From positions 310,001-374,000 of the forward strand of contig NZ_JAFBFW010000002.1 in the NCBI RefSeq assembly GCF_016909495.1: a stretch of 64,000 bases of DNA, given 5' to 3'. This DNA is from Pantoea coffeiphila (GTDB lineage: Bacteria; Pseudomonadota; Gammaproteobacteria; Enterobacterales; Enterobacteriaceae). Numbering within the stretch: the stretch's first letter is position 1; each line of letters starts with the position of its first letter. Below the pieces are notes generated by a model. That model saw only the letters and a list, made by a program, of their open reading frames with translations, made no database searches and had not been told where the DNA came from. Position numbers and translations under genes: made by a program. Of this stretch, positions 57,623 to 64,000 are shown piece after piece.

Positions 57623-57700
57623 GGATATCCTTACGATTAACCCGATTTATGCGCTCAGACTAGCGGCTGATTCACCGTAGATCCATCAGATAAAGCGGTT

Positions 57701-58168
57701 TTACTCCGCCTTTTGCTGCTGCCAGCGCCCGGCGGCCTGCTTGTCGCTGTCGCGGGATTCAACCCAGCGATCGCCTTCGGCGGTGGCTTCCCGTTTCCAG
57801 AACGGCGCGCGAGTTTTCAGGTAGTCCATAATAAACTCTGCACCGTCAAAGGCGGCACCGCGGTGCGCACCGCTGACGCCCACCAGCACAATTTCGTCAC
57901 CGGGGAACAGCTCGCCGATGCGGTGGATCACCGTCACCCGCTGCATCGGCCAGCGCTGACGGGCCTCGGCTACAATATCGGCCAGCGCTTTTTCGGTCAT
58001 CCCCGGATAGTGCTCCAGGGTCAGCGCGCTGACGTTATCGCCGAGGTTGTGATTACGGACTTTGCCGGTAAAGGTCACCACCGCCCCGTCGCTGTCGCAG
58101 GCGGAAAGCCAGGCATATTCTGCGGCCATATCGAAAGGTTCGGCACTGACCCGGATTCGCGTTTCCAT
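57701..58168 (-). CDS. moaE: Molybdopterin synthase catalytic subunit MoaE
   Basis: This 155-residue subunit converts precursor Z (cPMP) to molybdopterin using the MoaD thiocarboxylate. The conserved motifs GAVVTFTGKVRNHN, LEHYPGMTEKAL, HRIGELFPGDEIVLVGVSGAHR and KTRAPFWKRE (with the catalytic Lys residues) are all present. It starts one base after the moaD stop and is the last gene of moaABCDE. Confidence 0.97.
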   Translation of the reverse strand: METRIRVSAEPFDMAAEYAWLSACDSDGAVVTFTGKVRNHNLGDNVSALTLEHYPGMTEKALADIVAEARQRWPMQRVTVIHRIGELFPGDEIVLVGVSGAHRGAAFDGAEFIMDYLKTRAPFWKREATAEGDRWVESRDSDKQAAGRWQQQKAE

Positions 58169-58169
58169 C

Positions 58170-58415
58170 TCAGCCTCCGGTTACGGGCGGAAAGAAGGCA
58201 ACTTCATCCCCGGCTCGCAAAGGGTGCTGATGTGAAACCAGCGTCTGATTGACCGCCGCCAGCAGCTTGCCGGACTCCAGCGCCAGCGCCCAGCGATCGC
58301 TGCGTTCGGCCAGCGCCGCGCGCAGCGATTCCACGTCGGCATACTCGGCAGGCAGCTCGATACGATCGGTGCCAACCAGTTCCCGCACCTGAGCGAAGAA
58401 AAGAATATTAAGCAT
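58170..58415 (-). CDS. moaD: Molybdopterin synthase sulfur carrier MoaD
   Basis: This 81-residue ubiquitin-like sulfur carrier has the C-terminal Gly-Gly required for thiocarboxylation by MoeB and the conserved VTGG ending, as in E. coli MoaD (81 aa). The ATG at 58415 ([13 protein letters not shown]) overlaps the end of moaC by 8 bases; the longer frame is rejected because it enters moaC further. Confidence 0.97.
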   Translation of the reverse strand: MLNILFFAQVRELVGTDRIELPAEYADVESLRAALAERSDRWALALESGKLLAAVNQTLVSHQHPLRAGDEVAFFPPVTGG

Positions 58416-58893
58416 GAGGCACCGCCTGGAAATCACCGGATTTACCGCCGCTTTTGCTCAGCAGGCGGCACTGTTCGATGCCGATATCCTTCTGCACCGC
58501 TTTGCACATATCGTAGATGGTCAGCGCGGCTACCGAGGCGGCGGTCAGTGCTTCCATCTCCACGCCGGTTTTGCCGGTCAGGCGGCAGAGCGTTTCGATG
58601 CGCACCCGGTGATGATCGGGCTGCGCTTCAAGCGTGACTTCTACCTTGCTCAGCATCAGCGGATGGCACAGCGGGATCAGCTCCCAGGTGCGTTTTGCCG
58701 CCTGAATACCGGCGATGCGTGCGGTGGCAAACACGTCACCTTTATGATGGCTGCCGTCGATAATCATTTGCAGCGTTTCCGGACGCATCACCACAAAAGC
58801 TTCAGCGCGGGCTTCGCGCACGGTTTCCTGTTTGGTGGAGACATCCACCATATGCGCCTCACCGGCGGCATTAATGTGGGTTAACTGAGACAT
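58408..58893 (-). CDS. moaC: Cyclic pyranopterin monophosphate synthase MoaC
   Basis: This 161-residue enzyme completes cPMP formation from the MoaA product. Signature strings are [47 protein letters not shown] and SKSGGKSG, with the catalytic Asp and Lys. Length equals E. coli MoaC. The start [11 protein letters not shown] lies one base past the moaB stop, within the moa operon. Confidence 0.97.
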   Translation of the reverse strand: MSQLTHINAAGEAHMVDVSTKQETVREARAEAFVVMRPETLQMIIDGSHHKGDVFATARIAGIQAAKRTWELIPLCHPLMLSKVEVTLEAQPDHHRVRIETLCRLTGKTGVEMEALTAASVAALTIYDMCKAVQKDIGIEQCRLLSKSGGKSGDFQAVPHA

Positions 58894-58894
58894 A

Positions 58895-59410
58895 TCAAAG
58901 CTTCTTTACATGTGAAACGAAATTGCACGGACGCGTTCTGGCATCCAGCTGATCCTGAATGATGCGCTCCCAGGCCAGCTGGCAGGCGGACGTTGACCCC
59001 GGCACGGCAAGGATCAGCGTCTGGTTGGCGATGCCACCTACCGCCCGTGATTGCAGCGTTGAGGTACCGATATCTTCAAATGAAACCATGCGAAACAGCT
59101 CGCCGAAGCCTTCAATTTCGCGGTCAAACAGCGGCAGTAAGGCTTCCGGGGTGCTGTTTTTACTGTTGAAACCGGTGCCGCCGTTGATCAGCACCACCTG
59201 CATATCCGTGCTGGCGATCCAGCTGGATACGACAGCACGAATGCGGTAGCGGTTATCCGGCACGATGGCGCGATCGAGCACCTGGTGCCCGGCTTCGCTC
59301 ACCGCCTCTTTCAGCCAGTCACCGGACGTGTCGCTGGCCAACGTATGCTTGTCCGACACGGTAAGAATCGCCACGTTGAGTGCGATGAACTCCGCTGTAC
59401 CTTTACCCAT
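58895..59410 (-). CDS. moaB: MoaB, molybdopterin-binding/adenylyl-transfer-like protein
   Basis: This 171-residue MogA/MoaB-fold protein contains [37 protein letters not shown] and [14 protein letters not shown]. coli MoaB is inactive in MPT adenylylation, and MogA does that step; the role of MoaB is not settled. The ATG at 59410 (MGKGTAEFI) has AAGGA 8 bases upstream. A TTG two codons earlier is too near the ribosome-binding site. Confidence 0.94.
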   Translation of the reverse strand: MGKGTAEFIALNVAILTVSDKHTLASDTSGDWLKEAVSEAGHQVLDRAIVPDNRYRIRAVVSSWIASTDMQVVLINGGTGFNSKNSTPEALLPLFDREIEGFGELFRMVSFEDIGTSTLQSRAVGGIANQTLILAVPGSTSACQLAWERIIQDQLDARTRPCNFVSHVKKL

Positions 59411-59425
59411 AATCAAATCCTTAGA

Positions 59426-60412
59426 TTAACCGCCGATAAACGAGAGGTTTTGTGTGATGCCGGTATTGCCCTGGTGCAGGAAATGCGTCTGCTTTTTATG
59501 GCTGAGGCTGCTGGCGATACGCGCCTGCAGGGCGTCCTGCTGATCGTCATTCTCCAGCAGATCGCGCAGCGGCACGCCGCCGTCACCGAACAGGCAAAGA
59601 TGCAGTTTACCGACGGCCGAGACGCGTAGCCGGTTACAGCTGGCGCAGAAATCCTTCTCATAGGGCATGATCAGACCGATTTCCCCCAAATAGTCGGGGT
59701 GGTGAAACACCTGTGCCGGGCCATCGCTGCGCGCGCGCGCCTGCAGGACCCAGCCGTGCTCAAGCAGATACTGACGAATAGATTCACCGGAGACGTGCTG
59801 CCGGCGAAACAGATCGCCGCCTTCACCGGTTTCCATCAGTTCAATAAAACGCAGCTGAATGGGACGCGTGCGGATCCAGCCGAGGAAGGAGTCGAGCTGG
59901 CGGTAGTTAACGTCACGCATCAGCACGCTGTTCACCTTCACCTTGCTGAAACCGGCGTCGAAGGCGGCATCAATACCGCGCATCACTTCTTCAAATTTAT
60001 CCTGGCCGGTGATGGCGTGAAACTGGCGGGGATCGAGGCTGTCGACGCTGACGTTAATCCCGGTCAGCCCGGCATCTCGCCATTGGGCAACGTCACGCTT
60101 CAGTCGATAGCCGTTGGTGGTGACTGCCAGTTGGCGGATACCTTTGTTTTCGCGAACGGCGGCTATAATATCGGTGAAGTCACGGCGCATTGAGGGCTCC
60201 CCGCCGGTGAGACGCACTTTTTCAGTGCCCGCGGCGGCAAACGCCCGGGTCACACGGCGGATTTCATCCAGCGAAAGGAAGCTTTTATTATTTGCGCCCT
60301 GCGGCCGATAGCCGTCGGGGAGACAGTAGGTGCAACGAAAGTTGCACACGTCAGTGATCGATAAACGCAGGTAGTAAAAACTACGGGCGTAATTATCCGT
60401 GAAATTTAGCAC
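59426..60412 (-). CDS. moaA: GTP 3',8-cyclase MoaA (radical SAM)
   Basis: This 328-residue enzyme is the first of molybdenum cofactor synthesis. The radical-SAM cluster is C23-x3-C27-x2-C30 (CNFRCTYC). [11 protein letters not shown] is the SAM-binding Gly-Gly-Glu motif, and the second [4Fe-4S] cluster is CASCNRLR with a later Cys in LHLCLFG. It ends in the catalytic GG. The start is GTG at 60412, with AAGG about 8 bases upstream; [14 protein letters not shown] matches the E. coli start in register. A Moco riboswitch precedes it. Confidence 0.97.
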   Translation of the reverse strand: MLNFTDNYARSFYYLRLSITDVCNFRCTYCLPDGYRPQGANNKSFLSLDEIRRVTRAFAAAGTEKVRLTGGEPSMRRDFTDIIAAVRENKGIRQLAVTTNGYRLKRDVAQWRDAGLTGINVSVDSLDPRQFHAITGQDKFEEVMRGIDAAFDAGFSKVKVNSVLMRDVNYRQLDSFLGWIRTRPIQLRFIELMETGEGGDLFRRQHVSGESIRQYLLEHGWVLQARARSDGPAQVFHHPDYLGEIGLIMPYEKDFCASCNRLRVSAVGKLHLCLFGDGGVPLRDLLENDDQQDALQARIASSLSHKKQTHFLHQGNTGITQNLSFIGG

Positions 60413-60414
60413 CA

Positions 60415-60540
60415 GCTACACCTTTCCAATGTCGGGAGATGCAGGCATTTCTTTCTGCACCCTGGCAACTCGAGGTTGCGGCCAGGACACCGTATCCGCT
60501 TAAAGACTTAGGTATCAGGGCTAAGTGTGATTTACCGCTC
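60415..60540 (-). ncRNA. Moco riboswitch upstream of moaA
   Basis: The minus-strand leader contains ATACGGTG, CTGGCCGCAAC, TTGCCAGGGTGCAGAAAG, AAATGCCTGCATCTCCCG and ATTGGAAAGGTGTA in the same order and spacing as the E. coli moaA Moco-sensing RNA, which blocks moaA translation when cofactor is present. The last conserved part overlaps the moaA ribosome-binding site. Ends are approximate. Confidence 0.85.
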
Positions 60541-60703
60541 ATCGGTAAACCAAGTTGGTTAAAACTTTAACGCTAAAGCAGGCTGGATTCCAGTACAAAG
60601 TTTCGGTATATATTATGATATATAACGATTTTTCCGCATTTTCGCCGCCGGTTAGCGTAAAATGCTAAACATAATGATTCTTGTAGCGTGATGAAAAAAT
60701 TCT

Positions 60704-61612
60704 ATGCGTAATCGCACGTTAGCCGACCTCGATCGCGTGGTGGCTCTGGGTGGCGGGCACGGTCTGGGCCGTGTGATGTCTGCTCTTTCTCCTTTGGGTT
60801 CTCGTCTGACCGGGATTGTCACCACCACCGATAATGGGGGCTCCACCGGGCGAATTCGCCGCTCGGAAGGCGGCATTGCCTGGGGCGATATGCGTAACTG
60901 CCTTAATCAGCTGATCGCAGAACCGAGTGTGGCTTCCGCCATGTTTGAGTACCGCTTTGCCGGAAACGGCGAGCTGGCCGGGCATAATCTCGGCAATCTG
61001 ATGCTGAAATCCCTCGACCACCTCAGCGTACGCCCGCTTGAAGCAATCAATCTTATCCGCAATTTGCTGAAGGTCGATGCATTTCTGATCCCGATGTCCG
61101 AGCAGCCGGTGGATCTGGTGGCCGTCGATGCAGAGGGGCATCTGGTGTACGGCGAAACCGAGATCGATCAGATGAGCCAACGGCCGCAGGAGCTGAGGCT
61201 GTCGCCGGTGGTCAGCGCCACCCGCGAAGCCGTAGAAGCGATTGCCGAAGCCGACCTGATTCTGATTGGCCCCGGCAGCTTTTACACCAGCCTGATGCCG
61301 GTACTGCTGGTGCCTGAACTGGCACAGGCGCTGCGCCGCAGCCCGGCCACCATGGTGTTTATCGGCAATCTGGGCAAGGAACTCAGCCCGGCGGCGGCAA
61401 AACTGACCGTCGCCGATAAACTGGAGATTATGGAAAAAGCGATTGGCAAGCGGGTGATTGACGCACTGGTGGTCGGCCCGGTCAGCGATACCAGCCTGCT
61501 GAGCGACCGGGTGGTTGTACAGGAGCCGCTGGAGGCTAACGATATTCGCTATCGCCACGATCGCCAGCTGCTGCGCAATGCGCTGGAGCACGCCATCCAG
61601 GCGATGAACTAA
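60704..61612 (+). CDS. yvcK: YvcK/YbhK, gluconeogenesis factor-type protein
   Basis: This 302-residue protein has the same length as E. coli YbhK. Motifs are [55 protein letters not shown] and [17 protein letters not shown]. It belongs to the CofD/YvcK fold with a Rossmann UDP-sugar-binding site; Bacillus YvcK is needed for growth on gluconeogenic carbon sources and binds UDP-GlcNAc, while the enteric role is little known. It is divergent from moaA across 290 bases, as in E. coli. Confidence 0.96.
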   Translation: MRNRTLADLDRVVALGGGHGLGRVMSALSPLGSRLTGIVTTTDNGGSTGRIRRSEGGIAWGDMRNCLNQLIAEPSVASAMFEYRFAGNGELAGHNLGNLMLKSLDHLSVRPLEAINLIRNLLKVDAFLIPMSEQPVDLVAVDAEGHLVYGETEIDQMSQRPQELRLSPVVSATREAVEAIAEADLILIGPGSFYTSLMPVLLVPELAQALRRSPATMVFIGNLGKELSPAAAKLTVADKLEIMEKAIGKRVIDALVVGPVSDTSLLSDRVVVQEPLEANDIRYRHDRQLLRNALEHAIQAMN

Positions 61613-61783
61613 CTAAGCGAAAAACAGCACCGCTACGCTCCCTGGTCGCCTTGCTCTGAGTCAGCCTGCCCCGCAAGACTGTGCGCTACGGGGCCGGATT
61701 CAGGATAGTGAGTCATCATTACCCATTGCCTCACTGCCGCGACGTTCCCATCTGTGAAGAGCCGCCAATCAGCGCGTCGTTGC

Positions 61784-63808
61784 TTACGACGCGGCGATAA
61801 ACAGCTCCCGCACCTGATGCAGCTTATCGCGCACCTCGGCGGCCTCCTCAAACTCAAGGTTCTGCGCATGCTGCTGCATTAGCGCCTCCAGTTCGTGGAT
61901 GCGTTTCTGCAGCCCCTGCGGCGACAGATCCACATAACCCGGATCGTCTTCCACAATGCTGCGGCCCTTCATGCTGCGCGGTTTGGCTTTGTTTTTCGCC
62001 AGCCCCTGCCCCAGCTCCAGAATGTCGGCAATTTTCTTGTTCAGCGCCTGCGGCACGATACCGTTTTCTTTGTTAAAGGCGTCCTGTTTCTCACGGCGGC
62101 GCTCCGTTTCACCAATGGCGCGCTCCATCGACGGGGTGATCTTATCACCGTACAGAATCGCTTTACCGTTGAGGTTACGCGCCGCACGGCCGATGGTCTG
62201 GATCAGTGAACGTTCAGAACGCAGGAAGCCCTCTTTATCCGCGTCGAGGATCGCCACCAGCGAGACTTCCGGCATATCCAGCCCTTCTCGCAGCAGGTTG
62301 ATACCCACCAGCACATCAAACTTGCCGAGGCGCAGGTCGCGGATAATTTCAACACGCTCAACAGTGTCGATGTCGGAGTGCAGATAGCGTACCCGCTCGC
62401 CGTGCTCTTCCAGATACTCGGTTAAATCTTCCGCCATGCGCTTGGTCAGCACCGTCACCAGCACGCGTTCGTTAATCGCCACCCGCTGGCGAATCTCCGA
62501 CAGCAGATCGTCAACCTGGGTACTGACCGGGCGCACTTCGACGATCGGGTCGAGCAGACCGGTTGGGCGCACCACCTGATCGATCACATCACCGCCGGAT
62601 TTTTCCAACTCGTAATTTCCCGGCGTGGCGGAAACATAGATGGTCTGGGGAGCCAGCGCCTCAAACTCTTCAAACTTCATCGGGCGATTATCCAGCGCCG
62701 AAGGCAGGCGGAAACCGTATTCCACCAGCGTCTCTTTTCGCGCCCGGTCGCCGCGATACATACCGCCGATCTGCGGAATGGTGACGTGTGATTCATCAAT
62801 CACCAGCAGGCCATCGGGAGGCAGATAGTCAAACAGCGTCGGCGGCGCTTCGCCCGGACCGCGCCCGGAAAGATAGCGCGAGTAGTTTTCAATGCCCGAG
62901 CAGTAGCCCAGCTCATTCATCATTTCCAGATCAAACTGGGTGCGCTGGCTGATACGCTGTTCTTCCAGCAGTTTATTGTTGGCCAGCAGCACCTGGCGGC
63001 GATCGGCCAGTTCCACTTTGATCTCTTCCATCGCCTGCAAAATACGCTCACGCGGCGTCACATAGTGGGTTTTCGGATAGATGGTGTAGCGTGGGATCAC
63101 CGAGGTAATTTGCCCGGTCAGCGGATCGAAAATCGACAGCCGTTCCACTTCTTCGTCAAACAGTTCAACCCGCAGCGCGTAATCGTCGGACTCCGCCGGG
63201 AAAATATCGATAACCTCACCGCGTACGCGGAACGTGCCGCGCTGGAAGGCCTGATCGTTGCGGGTGTACTGGAGTTCGGCCAGCCGCCGCAGAATGGCGC
63301 GCTGGTCAATCACCATGCCGCGCGTCAGGTGCAGCATCATCTTCAGATAGAGGTCGGGGTCGCCCAGACCGTAAATCGCCGAGACCGACGCCACCACGAT
63401 CACATCACGGCGCTCCAGCAGCGCCTTCGTCGCCGACAGGCGCATCTGTTCAATGTGTTCGTTTACTGAGGCATCTTTCTCGATAAAGGTATCCGAGCTG
63501 GGGACGTAGGCTTCAGGCTGGTAATAATCGTAATAGGAGACAAAGTATTCCACCGCATTGTCGGGGAAAAACTCCTTCATCTCGCCGTACAGCTGCGCTG
63601 CCAGGGTTTTATTGGGTGCCAGCACCATGGTTGGCCGATTGAGATCGGCAATCACGTTGGCGACGGTAAACGTTTTTCCTGAACCCGTTACCCCAAGCAG
63701 AGTCTGGTGAGCCAGCCCGTCTTCCAGACCCTCTTCCAGACGGCGGATCGCCTCAGGCTGATCGCCAGAGGGTTTAAAATCGGAGTTGAGTTTAAAGACT
63801 TTGCTCAT
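61784..63808 (-). CDS. uvrB: UvrB, excinuclease ABC subunit B
   Basis: This 674-residue DNA-damage-verification helicase of nucleotide excision repair has Walker [11 protein letters not shown], the beta-hairpin [38 protein letters not shown], helicase motifs V/VI ([12 protein letters not shown] and QTIGRAARN) and the C-terminal UvrC-binding UVR domain. E. coli UvrB is 673 residues. It starts [12 protein letters not shown] LexA box lies 78 bases upstream, as in E. coli. Confidence 0.98.
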   Translation of the reverse strand: MSKVFKLNSDFKPSGDQPEAIRRLEEGLEDGLAHQTLLGVTGSGKTFTVANVIADLNRPTMVLAPNKTLAAQLYGEMKEFFPDNAVEYFVSYYDYYQPEAYVPSSDTFIEKDASVNEHIEQMRLSATKALLERRDVIVVASVSAIYGLGDPDLYLKMMLHLTRGMVIDQRAILRRLAELQYTRNDQAFQRGTFRVRGEVIDIFPAESDDYALRVELFDEEVERLSIFDPLTGQITSVIPRYTIYPKTHYVTPRERILQAMEEIKVELADRRQVLLANNKLLEEQRISQRTQFDLEMMNELGYCSGIENYSRYLSGRGPGEAPPTLFDYLPPDGLLVIDESHVTIPQIGGMYRGDRARKETLVEYGFRLPSALDNRPMKFEEFEALAPQTIYVSATPGNYELEKSGGDVIDQVVRPTGLLDPIVEVRPVSTQVDDLLSEIRQRVAINERVLVTVLTKRMAEDLTEYLEEHGERVRYLHSDIDTVERVEIIRDLRLGKFDVLVGINLLREGLDMPEVSLVAILDADKEGFLRSERSLIQTIGRAARNLNGKAILYGDKITPSMERAIGETERRREKQDAFNKENGIVPQALNKKIADILELGQGLAKNKAKPRSMKGRSIVEDDPGYVDLSPQGLQKRIHELEALMQQHAQNLEFEEAAEVRDKLHQVRELFIAAS

Positions 63809-63885
63809 TAGCAGGCTACCTGATGGAAATATGCACGAACCGGGTTCTAATTCTACTCCGCCATCGCCAATTTGCCAGTTAAAAA

Positions 63886-63905
63886 TACTGGATAAATTAA
63901 CAGTT
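63886..63905 (-). promoter_or_regulatory. LexA (SOS) box of uvrB
   Basis: TACTGGATAAATTAACAGTT contains CTG-N10-CAG. It corresponds to the E. coli uvrB operator, which reads TACTGGATAAAAAAACAGTA on the same strand, and lies 78-97 bases from the start codon. Confidence 0.88.
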
Positions 63906-64000
63906 AATTTGCATAATGCGAATCCAGAGGGCAGAGCCGCACTTTTGTCGGACAGTACGCAAACGACTGCGCATAAACTGTTACCGGGTTATCCCCAGAA

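Overview
The window is chromosomal DNA of an Enterobacterales bacterium. Gene content (uvrB, yvcK, moaABCDE, ybhLNPQ, clsB, rhlE, dinG, ybiB, mlrA, yohO, bglX, dld, pbpG, yohC, yohD, dusC) is of E. coli type. The extra genes (solitary idi, a SUFU-like protein, a BapA-type adhesin with its own type I secretion system) suggest an Erwinia/Pantoea-like member (Erwiniaceae); that placement is an inference from gene content. No tRNA, rRNA, CRISPR array, insertion sequence or prophage gene was recognised.

Layout. 1-1.4 kb: the tail of an M20 peptidase gene, blc and a small unknown gene. 1.6-6.0 kb: SOS-controlled dinG-ybiB, then a cupin-type XRE regulator with an acetyltransferase. 6.1-23.2 kb: mlrA, yohO, an MFS transporter, idi, a SUFU-like gene, a DUF2236 oxygenase-like gene, bglX, dld, a MurF paralogue, an MscS-type channel, an acetyltransferase, pbpG, yohC and yohD. 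23.2-25.0 kb: an AT-rich stretch with a perfect-consensus CRP site. 25.0-42.8 kb: the accessory island. 43.3-49.3 kb: ldtB, a ZntB-like transporter, PPK2, a YhhS-like MFS protein and an SDR. 49.4-52.5 kb: dusC, rhlE and ybhQ. 52.7-64 kb: ybhP-clsB-ybhN, ybhL, yaiW, the moa operon behind a Moco riboswitch, yvcK, and uvrB with a LexA box.

The most unusual system is the five-gene, same-strand island at 24991-42823. It holds a 3185-residue BapA-like adhesin, a TolC-like outer-membrane factor, a type I secretion ABC transporter, an HlyD-type adaptor, and a 1056-residue protein fusing an alpha/alpha-barrel-like region to a GT4 glycosyltransferase. Half of the adhesin is an uninterrupted run of 749 Asp-Ala dipeptides (residues 147-1644), followed by 12 Ig-like repeats of 87 residues and a type I secretion signal. 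The DNA under the DA tract is scrambled by synonymous codons, yet carries long internal duplications that differ only by 6- or 12-bp indels. The proposed picture is a surface adhesin on a very long polyanionic stalk, exported by its own secretion system and possibly glycosylated by the linked enzyme. This resembles in outline the Ser-Asp-repeat adhesins of staphylococci with their SdgA/SdgB glycosyltransferases.

The chromosomal backbone is also rearranged. The E. coli order mlrA-yohO-...-bglX-dld-pbpG-yohC-yohD-...-dusC is kept, but the whole block sits between rhlE and dinG, which are close neighbours in E. coli.
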